A stretch of DNA of 20,691 nt, taken from positions 1 through 20,691 of the forward strand of contig DGTB01000098.1 in the NCBI GenBank assembly GCA_002394185.1, given 5' to 3'. The position numbers were made by a program, and so were the translations under genes. Below the pieces are notes generated by a model. That model saw nothing but the letters and a program-made list of their open reading frames with translations. It was not told the DNA's origin and made no database searches. How positions within the stretch are numbered: position 1 is the first letter of the stretch; every line of letters begins with the position of its first letter. Shown here in pieces: positions 1 to 5,787 of this stretch. Origin of the DNA: Bacteroidales bacterium UBA4347. Lineage in GTDB: Bacteria; Bacteroidota; Bacteroidia; Bacteroidales; P3.

Positions 1-507
1 GTGCTGAAAGACATTCAGGAACTGCTGCAGGAGCGTATTGCTCAGATGCTGGCACAGAATCCTTCACGCATCAACTTCTACGAGAAGTATCAGGAAATCA
101 TTCACAATTACAACCAGGAGCAGAACCGCGCCACGATAGAAAAGACCTTCGAAGAACTGATGAGGCTCTCCCGCGACTTGTCCGAAGAGGAAAAACGCTA
201 CATACACGAAGGTTTTGAGAACGACGAACAGCTCTCTATGTATGATTTGCTGATGAAGGAAGACCTTTCAAAGGAAGACATCAAGAAGTTGAAGGTTGTA
301 GCCAAAGATTTGCTGGAGAAGATTAAGGCCCAGTTGGCCACGATGGATCATCCTTTCGACAAGCAAGAAACCCAGGCTTCCATCATCATCACCATCCGTG
401 ACATCCTCTGGGAAGAATTGCCTGAGAGCTACTCCGACGCGAGCATTAACTACTATCGTGATGCCGTGTACAATTACATATCCCAGCGCTATGGTACGGC
501 TGCATAA
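1..507 (+). CDS. hsdR: Type I restriction enzyme R subunit, C-terminal fragment (5' end outside window)
   Basis: This is the last 168 codons of a gene that begins before the window; the initial GTG is almost certainly an internal valine codon. The segment matches the helical C-terminal domain of HsdR proteins: the stretch RINFYEKYQEIIHNYN, the NRATIEKTFEELM helix, an acidic lysine-rich helix around residues 85-110, and a terminal IRDILWEELPES motif followed by a tyrosine-rich end. In type I systems HsdR carries the nuclease and the ATP-driven translocase, and this tail is thought to dock on the HsdM/HsdS methyltransferase core. None of the catalytic motifs (PD-(D/E)XK, DEAD box) lies in the window, so activity cannot be judged. 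The hsdM and hsdS genes are not visible and would have to lie to the left. The family call is from remembered similarity. Confidence 0.82.
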   Translation: MLKDIQELLQERIAQMLAQNPSRINFYEKYQEIIHNYNQEQNRATIEKTFEELMRLSRDLSEEEKRYIHEGFENDEQLSMYDLLMKEDLSKEDIKKLKVVAKDLLEKIKAQLATMDHPFDKQETQASIIITIRDILWEELPESYSDASINYYRDAVYNYISQRYGTAA

Positions 508-632
508 ATACATTTTGGCCTCTTGAATAACGTTGGCAAAAAGGCACTCTTTTCCCTTGTCGGTGAGCAATATTTTTTACAAACTTTCGTTAAAAGGGCG
601 TCATGGATAAAGAATAAACGAGATAAATAAGA

Positions 633-1421
633 ATGAATATGGATAATACCCCTACACCACACATCGGCGCACGGAAAGGCGAGATTGCCGAGACCGTCAT
701 TATGGCGGGCGACCCGCTGCGCGTCAAGTTCATGGCCGAGAACTACCTTGAGAACCCCGTGCTTTTCAACCAGGTACGCGGCATGCTGGGCTACACCGGC
801 ATGCGCAACGGCCGCCGCATCAGCGTCATGGGCCACGGCATGGGCGGCCCCTCGATAGGCATCTACACCTACGAGCTGTTCAACTTCTACGACGTGCAGA
901 CCATCATCCGCGTGGGCTCCGCCGGTTCCATCCAGGAGGACCTCCATGTGGGCGACATCGTCATCGCCACCGGCGCCTGCACCAACTCCAACTACGCCGC
1001 GCAGTACGAGCTGCCCGGCACCTTCGCCCCCATCGCCGACTTCCAGCTGGCGCGCCGCGCCGTGGAGGCCTGCGAGCGCATGGGCTACCGTCACCGCGTG
1101 GGCAACGTGCTCTCGTCCGACATGTTCTACGCCGTCAACGCCCACAACGACCGCTGGCAGCGCATGGGCGTGCTGGCCGTGGAGATGGAGATTGCGCAGC
1201 TGTACATGAACGCGGCATACTGCAGTGGGGCGTGTTATGACCCCTCAGTCCTTCGGACAGCTCCCCTCGAGGAGGGGAGCATCTGTGGAAAGCGGAAGAG
1301 GGCTCTGGGCATCTGCACCGTCTCCGACCACCTCCTCACCGGCGAAGCTACCACCGCCGAAGAGCGCCAGACTACCTTCACCAAGATGATGGACGTGGCG
1401 TTTGATTTAGTTATGAGTTAA
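633..1421 (+). CDS. deoD: Purine nucleoside phosphorylase DeoD-type, with an in-frame repeat insertion
   Basis: The 262-residue product is a DeoD-type (hexameric, PNP/UDP family) purine nucleoside phosphorylase, which splits purine (deoxy)nucleosides with phosphate in the cytosol for salvage. Visible family signatures are the N-terminal PHIGA, MAGDPLRVKF (phosphate-site arginine), MGHGMGGPSIGIYTYEL, RVGSAGS, LAVEMEIAQLY and CTVSDHLLTGEATTAEERQTTF. The catalytic Asp and Arg (D204 and R217 in E. coli) are D232 and R245. DeoD is normally about 235 residues. The excess lies between YMNAA (191-195) and KRKRALGICT (220-229), where about 23 extra residues encode a palindromic repeat (separate entry). 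All catalytic motifs survive on both sides, so the protein may still fold. The start is the ATG at 633; a second ATG at 639 is possible. The C-terminal codons and stop run into a 7-bp repeat. The gene stands alone; I found no convincing promoter in 508-632. Confidence 0.93.
   Translation: MNMDNTPTPHIGARKGEIAETVIMAGDPLRVKFMAENYLENPVLFNQVRGMLGYTGMRNGRRISVMGHGMGGPSIGIYTYELFNFYDVQTIIRVGSAGSIQEDLHVGDIVIATGACTNSNYAAQYELPGTFAPIADFQLARRAVEACERMGYRHRVGNVLSSDMFYAVNAHNDRWQRMGVLAVEMEIAQLYMNAAYCSGACYDPSVLRTAPLEEGSICGKRKRALGICTVSDHLLTGEATTAEERQTTFTKMMDVAFDLVMS
1237..1280 (+). repeat. Double-hairpin short repeat inserted in frame in deoD
   Basis: Two adjacent hairpins lie inside the deoD reading frame. The first, at 1248-1258, is GTCC-TTC-GGAC. 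The second, at 1260-1280, is a perfect 9-bp stem (GCTCCCCTC / GAGGGGAGC) around the loop GAG. With flanks the extra DNA spans roughly 1218-1289, a multiple of three, and reads as a cysteine-bearing, low-complexity peptide including DPSVLRTAPLEEGS. DeoD homologues go straight from YMNAA to GKRAL, so this is an insertion. The pattern (CCCCTCAG, small hairpin, then CTCCCCTC-type hairpin) resembles short interspersed repeats I remember from gut and rumen bacterial genomes, but I cannot search for copies. Confidence 0.8.
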
Positions 1422-1443
1422 GAGTTATGAGTTAGGAGTTATG
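1409..1443. repeat. 7-bp tandem repeat (AGTTATG-type, five units) over the deoD stop codon
   Basis: Five consecutive heptamers, AGTTATG, AGTTAAG, AGTTATG, AGTTAGG, AGTTATG, run from 1409 to 1443. They supply the last codons and the TAA stop of deoD and continue into the spacer before aqpZ. The same unit in reverse complement (CATAACT) appears twice at 10022-10035. Confidence 0.85.
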
Positions 1444-1524
1444 AAAAAAATATTGTCCTGTACAATAATTTTGTTAATTTTACGTTAATAGGGCAAATTG
1501 TTTAACAACTAAAACTGTAACATT

Positions 1525-2259
1525 ATGAAGATTACTAACAAAATGTTTGCCGAATGTCTGGGTACATTCGTGCTGGTGCTCGGCGGCTGCGGTACCGCGC
1601 TGTTCGGACACGTAGGTTTCCTCGGTGTGGCCATTGCCTTCGGCCTCACTGTTATTGCCATGGCTTACGGTGTGGGTCACATCAGCGGCGCCCACCTCAA
1701 TCCCGCCGTCTCGTTCGGCGTGTGGGTCAACGGCCGTATGTCGTTGAAGGACATGCTTCTGTATTGGGTGAGCCAGTGCGTCGGCGCCATCATCGCCGGT
1801 GCTGTGCTGCTCTGCATCTGGAACGCCGCCGGCCTCGGTGCCACGGGCGTCTTCGCCGCCAACGGCTACGGCGCTGAGTTCGCCGCCGCCACCGGCAATG
1901 CCGACTACCTGAGCGTCAGCTGCGGTGGTGCCTTCCTGGTCGAGGCCCTGCTGACCTTCGTCTTCCTGATGGTCATCCTCGGTGTCACCGACGACCGCCA
2001 CGCCAACGGCAAGTTCGGCGGCCTGGCCATCGGTCTCACCCTGGTGCTCATCCACCTCGTCAGCATCCCGCTGACCAACACCAGCGTCAACCCCGCCCGC
2101 TCGCTGAGCCAGGCCCTCTTCAGCAACGCAGAAGGCTGGAGCGCCTGCAGCCAGCTCTGGCTCTTCATCGTCGCCCCGCTCGTCGGCGCCGCACTCGCCG
2201 GCCTGGCCTACAAGTGCCTCGGCGGTTGCTGCTGCAAGAAGGACTGCAAGAAAGACTGA
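1525..2259 (+). CDS. aqpZ: Aquaporin Z
   Basis: The 244-residue inner-membrane protein is an MIP-family water channel. The first NPA box is in SGAHLNPAVSFG (about residues 54-65) and the second in TNTSVNPARSL (about 186-196). The aromatic/arginine filter of the water-selective AqpZ type is recognisable: F in TVIAMAYG-adjacent helix 2 is less certain, but the His in LVLIHLVSIP, the Thr in TNTS and the Arg after the second NPA fit AqpZ rather than GlpF. Six hydrophobic segments are apparent and length is normal. An unusual hydrophilic tail, GGCCCKKDCKKD, ends the protein. The start ATG at 1525 gives the expected short N-terminal MKITNKMFAECLGTF. A possible -7 element TAATTTTG lies at 1466-1473 but no good -33 partner is seen. 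The gene is followed by a strong terminator. Confidence 0.96.
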   Translation: MKITNKMFAECLGTFVLVLGGCGTALFGHVGFLGVAIAFGLTVIAMAYGVGHISGAHLNPAVSFGVWVNGRMSLKDMLLYWVSQCVGAIIAGAVLLCIWNAAGLGATGVFAANGYGAEFAAATGNADYLSVSCGGAFLVEALLTFVFLMVILGVTDDRHANGKFGGLAIGLTLVLIHLVSIPLTNTSVNPARSLSQALFSNAEGWSACSQLWLFIVAPLVGAALAGLAYKCLGGCCCKKDCKKD

Positions 2260-2284
2260 TTGCTCAAAGCATACTAAAAACCAA

Positions 2285-2313
2285 GAGGCCGTCTCAGCAG
2301 AGACGGCCTCTTC
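2285..2313. terminator. Bidirectional intrinsic terminator between aqpZ and the converging mtaB unit
   Basis: A perfect 11-bp stem (GAGGCCGTCTC at 2285-2295, GAGACGGCCTC at 2300-2310) closes the 4-nt loop AGCA. A short T-rich run TTCTGTT follows on the plus strand. On the minus strand the stem is followed by TTGGTTTTTAG. It can therefore serve aqpZ and the leftward mtaB transcript. Confidence 0.85.
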
Positions 2314-2333
2314 TGTTCTCATCGGGACAGCCA

Positions 2334-2444
2334 TCAATCCCAGAAGTGGTTACTCCCACTGGTCCAGCCGTTGCCGGTCTCGTAGTTCTCCATATTGTCC
2401 TGCGAATCGTCCTCCCAGAACATCAGGCAGCCTCCGGCAGTCAC
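2334..2444 (-). CDS. Possible 36-residue ORF coupled to mtaB
   Basis: A short reading frame starts with a GTG that overlaps the mtaB stop codon in a GTGA arrangement, typical of translational coupling, and ends at a TGA at 2334-2336. The predicted peptide is rich in acidic, aromatic and small residues, with segments FWEDDSQDNMENYETGNGW and TSGSNHFWD. Codon choice (GAG, GAC, AAC, TAC, ACC, GGC) looks like the neighbouring coding sequence rather than random spacer. There are no membrane segments and one cysteine. It lies between mtaB and the shared terminator, so it would be the last gene of that transcript. I do not recognise a family and infer no function. The alternative is a chance open frame or a decayed gene end. 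Confidence 0.4.
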   Translation of the reverse strand: MTAGGCLMFWEDDSQDNMENYETGNGWTSGSNHFWD

Positions 2445-3805
2445 ATTTCCTGTCGAAGGATATTCTCAGCGGTAAGTAGCACCGGTTCAACGGCGTTAAC
2501 CATCGAAGCATCGTACGGACGGCTCACTCGTATGTAGTTGTCGGTCCAGCCCTCCATCGTCATATCCACATGTTTGCTCTCCCAAAGCACCGGGCGTTCC
2601 TTGCCGATCTGGCTCTGGATGAATTCGTTGTGCTTGCGCTCGGAGAGTTCCAGCAGGCGGTGCGTGTGCTCGTGGCGCACGGGGACGGGCACTTTCTCGC
2701 CCAGCCGCAGCGCCGCGGTGCCGGGACGGTCGCTGTAGGTGAAGACGTGGAGGTAGGAGATGGGGAGCGAGTCGATGAAACTGAGCACTTTGGCGAACTC
2801 CTCCTCGTTCTCGCCGTTGAAGCCAGCCATGATGTCGGCCGCTATACAGGCGTCGGGCATCACCTCCTTGATACGAAGCAGCTTGGAGCGGTACAGCGCG
2901 GTGTGATAACGGCGGTGCATGAGCTGCAGCACGTGGTCGGACCCGGCCTGGAGAGGTATGTGGAAGTGGGGCAGAAAGGCGCGGCTGTGGGCCACGAAGT
3001 CGATGATGTCGTCGGTGAGCAGGTTGGGCTCTATGGAGGAAATCCTGTAGCGCTCTATGCCCTCTACGGCGTCGAGGCCGCGGAGCAGGTCCACGAAGCG
3101 CTCTCCGTGCTGCTGGCCGAAGGTGCCGGTGTTGACGCCGGTGAGCACCACCTCCTTGGCGCCTTCGTCGGCGATGCGGCGGGCCATGCAGAGGGTTTCC
3201 TCGATGGTGGCGGAGCGCGAGCGGCCGCGGGCGAAGGGTATGGCGCAGTAGGTGCAGAAGTAGTCGCAGCCGTCCTGGATTTTGAAGAAGGTCCTTGTGC
3301 GGTCGCCGGAGGAGTACTGGAGCGGGAATTTGGGCATGTCCCCACCGGTCTCCCGCTTCGCGAGATCTTGGAAATCTTGTAGATCTTTTTCGTTTGTTGT
3401 ATCAGTTTGTTGTCCGTCAGGGGCTGTGCAAATGTTGGACTGTTGATTTCCAGGATTTCCGCCGCTGGCGGGGAGGGTGCCAACTATTTCCGGCAGGAGG
3501 TGTTTGCGGTCGTTGCCGAGGACGAGGGTGACGCCGGGAATGCGCTCTATGTCAGCTGCTGCCACCTGGGCGAAACATCCGATGACGGCTATCTGAGCGT
3601 CGGGGTTGAGGCGGTGGGCTTGGCGGATGATGGTGCGGCACTTCTTCTCGGCGACGGCCGTAACGGTGCATGTATTAATGATATAGAGGTCTACCGCCTG
3701 GTGGAAGTCGACAATGGTGTGTCCGAGGGTCGAAAAACGGCGTAGAAGGTCGGAAGTTTCGGCGTAATTTAGTTTGCAACCGAGGGTGTGAGCGGCGATT
3801 TTCAT
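2441..3805 (-). CDS. mtaB: tRNA t6A37 methylthiotransferase MtaB
   Basis: The 454-residue product is a radical-SAM methylthiotransferase. In this family MtaB converts t6A to ms2t6A at position 37 of tRNAs that read ANN codons. The N-terminal UPF0004 domain carries the three cluster-binding cysteines C10 (HTLGCKLN), C46 (NTCTVT) and C77 (IGCFAQ). The radical-SAM motif is C180-x3-C184-x2-C187 (DGCDYFCTYCAIP), followed by FARGRSRS. HTLGCKLN and the GDRTRTFFKIQDG lead-in favour MtaB over MiaB or RimO. The linker between the two domains (about residues 111-160) is longer and lower in complexity than in homologues I remember, and it is built from short repeats (separate entry). The ATG at 3805 gives the canonical MKIAAHTLGCK start. 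No clear promoter was seen upstream on this strand. Confidence 0.93.
   Translation of the reverse strand: MKIAAHTLGCKLNYAETSDLLRRFSTLGHTIVDFHQAVDLYIINTCTVTAVAEKKCRTIIRQAHRLNPDAQIAVIGCFAQVAAADIERIPGVTLVLGNDRKHLLPEIVGTLPASGGNPGNQQSNICTAPDGQQTDTTNEKDLQDFQDLAKRETGGDMPKFPLQYSSGDRTRTFFKIQDGCDYFCTYCAIPFARGRSRSATIEETLCMARRIADEGAKEVVLTGVNTGTFGQQHGERFVDLLRGLDAVEGIERYRISSIEPNLLTDDIIDFVAHSRAFLPHFHIPLQAGSDHVLQLMHRRYHTALYRSKLLRIKEVMPDACIAADIMAGFNGENEEEFAKVLSFIDSLPISYLHVFTYSDRPGTAALRLGEKVPVPVRHEHTHRLLELSERKHNEFIQSQIGKERPVLWESKHVDMTMEGWTDNYIRVSRPYDASMVNAVEPVLLTAENILRQEM
3345..3471 (-). repeat. Repeat-rich, in-frame linker segment of mtaB
   Basis: The DNA encoding MtaB residues about 112-153 contains three near-copies of a 9-bp unit (AGATCTTGG, AAATCTTGT, AGATCTTTT at 3363-3389 on the plus strand), read in protein as KDL-QDF-QDL. 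It also has a hairpin-like CGC-TTC-GCG next to them at 3354-3362, and a 5-bp hairpin CCGCC-GCT-GGCGG at 3459-3471. The peptide is Q/N/T/D-rich and outside the conserved domains. This looks like repeat sequence that kept the frame open. It is less clear-cut than the deoD and ispD insertions because linkers vary naturally. Confidence 0.5.
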
Positions 3806-3913
3806 AAATTTTTTTTGAGGGTGTTCAGTGAATAGTAGGGGTTAATAGATAATGAGTTATCGATATTTTTGGGATGTTATTGGGTATTATTTTTATCTTT
3901 TTTGAAAAAAATA

Positions 3914-3945
3914 TTTGGTCAATTCAAAAAAAGGTTGTATCTTTG
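3914..3945 (+). promoter_or_regulatory. Bacteroidetes-type promoter of the candidate small RNA
   Basis: TTTG at 3914-3917 and TATCTTTG at 3938-3945 are 20 bp apart, matching the Bacteroidetes -33/-7 consensus. The predicted start of transcription is near 3951, pointing rightward. No coding sequence follows on this strand before a terminator at 4057-4089. Confidence 0.8.
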
Positions 3946-3950
3946 CACCC

Positions 3951-4089
3951 GAATTCAAGAGAGAAAAGTAAGCGTAAGAGCTACTCGATAAAGGAAAAAA
4001 GGTTTCCAGAATACCTTCTAAATTTTGGATTTTGTAATAGTGTTTAATGGAGGAAACGCCCTGCTGTCTTGCGGGGCGCTTCTTTTTTT
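3951..4089 (+). ncRNA. Candidate stand-alone small RNA, about 139 nt
   Basis: A strong promoter, a stretch without a credible ORF and an intrinsic terminator define a short transcription unit in the 305-bp gap between mtaB and the MORN-repeat gene, both of which point leftward. Inside it, AAGGT (3999-4003) and ACCTT (4013-4017) can form a small hairpin with a 9-nt loop; otherwise the 5' part is purine-rich and weakly structured. Promoter-RNA-terminator units of this kind are known in Bacteroidales, but I cannot assign it to 6S, Bacteroidales-1 or another Rfam family by eye. It could also act antisense on readthrough RNA from the leftward MORN gene. Confidence 0.55.
4057..4089 (+). terminator. 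Intrinsic terminator of the candidate small RNA
   Basis: CGCCCTGC (4057-4064) pairs with GCGGGGCG (4071-4078) with one T-G wobble across the loop TGTCTT, and is followed by CTTCTTTTTTT. In the minus direction it ends with only TTTCC, so it may weakly stop the leftward MORN transcript too. Confidence 0.85.
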
Positions 4090-4110
4090 CGGTGTTATGA
4101 GCGAGGGTGA

Positions 4111-5151
4111 TCACCGTTCGATCATCTCTTGCAGGGGTGAATGTTCCTCGAAGTGGGTGGAGCGGACCATCTTGATGGCGTCCTCGTCGGGGAAGATGGC
4201 GAAGTCGGGTTGAGGTTCGAGGAGCAGAATGTCGCGTCCTTCGTTGTCGCGACCGATGCCCTGGATGCAGTTGCGCGCCACGGAGATGTGGCTTTTGCGG
4301 TTGGCGAGGGCGAAGAGTTCGTCGCCGGCGCGGTTGAAGACTGGCTCGAAGTTTTCGTGAGCGACGAGTTTCTGCCCGTCGCGCAGGAGGACGACGGTCT
4401 TGGCCTTGCCCTGGGCGGCCATGCAGGCGATGTCGTGGATGGAGACGAAGGAGGGGGAGGTGGAGGCGATGAGGATTTCGCGGTCGTTCATCATGCCGTA
4501 GTTCCAGCGTTCCTTGATGACGAGGTTGCCGTTTTCGAAGTAGCGGTAGTCGCCGTGTTTGAGTCCGCCGGAGTAGTAGCCTTCGCGTGCGAGATTTCCG
4601 TTTTCGTCGTATTCCACGAGGCGTCCTTCGATGTTGCCGTTGACGTAGTTGGCTGTGATGTAGCCGTTCTGGCCGATGCGTTTCCACCAGCGTCCGTGGC
4701 GGCGGTTGTTTTGCCAGAAGGCCACCTCGGCGGTGTCGCCGCTGCGGTTGAAAACGACGTGTCGGCCGTCCTTGACGCCCATGCGGTAGGAGGCTTCCTT
4801 GACGAGGCGTCCGTCTTCGGCGAAGAAGCTCCAGAGTCCGTCGCGGTTGCGCTGGTTGTATTCGCCGCGGGCGAGGAGGTGGCCCTGCTCGTCGTAGGCC
4901 TCGTGGAGGCAACGGCGGCCGGGTTCGGTGTAGGTGTTGCGGATGCGGACGGTGCCGTCGTGATAGTAGTAGGTGAAGGTGCCGGTCTCGAGGCCGTCCT
5001 TGAAGTCGCCCTCGAAGATTTTGGAGCCGTCCTTGTCGGTGCGGATCCAGTGGCCTTGGCGGCGGCCCTGTTTGTCGACCTGGTTTTGGGCAGTGGCGCT
5101 GGCGGCGGTGAGCACCAGGGCTGCGGCGAGGAGAAGAATGCTCTTTTTCAT
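4111..5151 (-). CDS. Secreted MORN-repeat (YwqK-like) protein
   Basis: The 346-residue product begins with a clear signal peptide (residues 1-22, MKKSILLLAAALVLTAASAT, then AQ), placing it in the periplasm or outer membrane space. Residues about 25-225 are MORN/YwqK-type repeats of about 20-25 residues with the pattern G-x-x-x-G-x-W/Y (for example RRQGHWIRTD, LETGTFTYYY, NRDGLWSFF, RRHGRWWKRI, LKHGDYRYF). The C-terminal third (about 230-346) has no repeats and no domain I recognise. The start at 5151 was chosen because the frame stays open upstream to 5289 but only this ATG precedes the signal peptide. MORN repeats in Bacteroidetes are common in envelope proteins of unknown role; I infer no specific function. 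It sits alone, divergent from the gene at 5295. Confidence 0.85.
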   Translation of the reverse strand: MKKSILLLAAALVLTAASATAQNQVDKQGRRQGHWIRTDKDGSKIFEGDFKDGLETGTFTYYYHDGTVRIRNTYTEPGRRCLHEAYDEQGHLLARGEYNQRNRDGLWSFFAEDGRLVKEASYRMGVKDGRHVVFNRSGDTAEVAFWQNNRRHGRWWKRIGQNGYITANYVNGNIEGRLVEYDENGNLAREGYYSGGLKHGDYRYFENGNLVIKERWNYGMMNDREILIASTSPSFVSIHDIACMAAQGKAKTVVLLRDGQKLVAHENFEPVFNRAGDELFALANRKSHISVARNCIQGIGRDNEGRDILLLEPQPDFAIFPDEDAIKMVRSTHFEEHSPLQEMIER

Positions 5152-5234
5152 TGGTAGCGGATATGTCTTTTTAATGTGTATACAATTATTATTATCAATT
5201 ATGTGGTTGAATAACGCAGAATTAGATAATTTAT

Positions 5235-5265
5235 TTTGGTGGATGAAAAAAAAGATGTATTTTTG
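5235..5265 (+). promoter_or_regulatory. Bacteroidetes-type promoter for the 5295-12083 gene run
   Basis: TTTG at 5235-5238 and TATTTTTG at 5258-5265 are separated by 19 bp. Transcription would start near 5271, giving a leader of about 24 nt before the ATG at 5295. No other convincing promoter was found before the cassette genes downstream. Confidence 0.75.
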
Positions 5266-5294
5266 CACACAAATAATAAGATAAAACAAAGATT

Positions 5295-5783
5295 ATGATA
5301 GCTACAAAGACTAACTCGATTGTGAAGTTTGCCGTGCTTGACACGGTGCTGGTGGCGCTGGCCTGCCTGGTGCCTGCTGCGTCGCATCTGTTTGCTGTGC
5401 CGCTGTATATGGCCAACCCGATGCTGGCGTTGCTGCTGGCTGGGATGCTGATAGGGGAAGACTGGCGCAATGCGCTGGTGCTGGCGGTGATTATGCCGCT
5501 GGTGAGCTGTGTGTTGACTGGCATGCCTGCGGCCGGCAAGATGGTGTGCATGATGGCCGAGCTGGCCACGGTGGCCACGCTGTTCGGCTGGTTGTCGCGC
5601 CGGTGGCAGGTGCTGCCTGCCGTGCTGGTCTCCGTGCTGGCCGCCAAGGTGGTCTATTATGCCCTGAAGGCCGTTGTGGTGGCTCCGGTGGTGCTTGTGG
5701 GCACCGAGTGGTGGATGCAGCTGGCAGCCGTGTTGCTGTGGGGCGGACTGTTTGCAATGCTGTATAGAAAGTTTAAGGTTTAA
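5295..5783 (+). CDS. Small integral membrane protein, ECF-transporter S-component-like
   Basis: The 162-residue protein is almost entirely hydrophobic, with about five predicted membrane helices and short charged loops (IGEDWRN, SRRWQ, YRKFK). Its pattern, including LVPAASHLFAVPLYMANPM, the loop VLTGMPAAGKMVCMMAEL and a late AAKVVYYALK helix, recalls small Bacteroidales membrane proteins annotated as ECF transporter S components. These bind a vitamin or metabolite and work with a shared energising module (EcfT plus ATPases), none of which is here. The substrate cannot be inferred. It has its own promoter, and its stop codon lies in a 7-bp repeat (GTTTAAG twice) that leads directly into the next gene 4 bp later. 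Confidence 0.55.
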   Translation: MIATKTNSIVKFAVLDTVLVALACLVPAASHLFAVPLYMANPMLALLLAGMLIGEDWRNALVLAVIMPLVSCVLTGMPAAGKMVCMMAELATVATLFGWLSRRWQVLPAVLVSVLAAKVVYYALKAVVVAPVVLVGTEWWMQLAAVLLWGGLFAMLYRKFKV

Positions 5784-5784
5784 G
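5771..5784. repeat. 7-bp repeat (GTTTAAG, two units) at the membrane-protein/ispD junction
   Basis: Two exact copies of GTTTAAG (5771-5777 and 5778-5784) supply the last codons and the TAA stop of the upstream gene and end 3 bp before the ispD ATG. The unit length is the same as in the repeats at 1409, 10014, 10507 and 10996, although the sequence differs. Confidence 0.6.
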
Positions 5785-5787
5785 GTA

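Noticed and set aside
1..3. GTG as a start codon for the first gene
   Set aside because: The protein begins in the middle of a known HsdR C-terminal domain, and the frame is open to the window edge.
1409..1443. Possible CRISPR array from the short repeats
   Set aside because: Units are 7 bp without spacers, and there are no cas genes in the window.
2570..3382. A 270-codon open frame on the plus strand
   Set aside because: It is antisense to the radical-SAM half of mtaB and is Val/Gly/Glu-rich as expected of a shadow.
4025..4213. A 62-codon open frame on the plus strand starting inside the candidate small RNA
   Set aside because: It crosses the intrinsic terminator at 4057-4089 and the end of the MORN gene, and has no coding signature.
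4141..5157. A 338-codon Val/Ala/Asp-rich open frame on the plus strand
   Set aside because: It is antisense to the signal-peptide-bearing MORN-repeat gene and shows no motif of its own.
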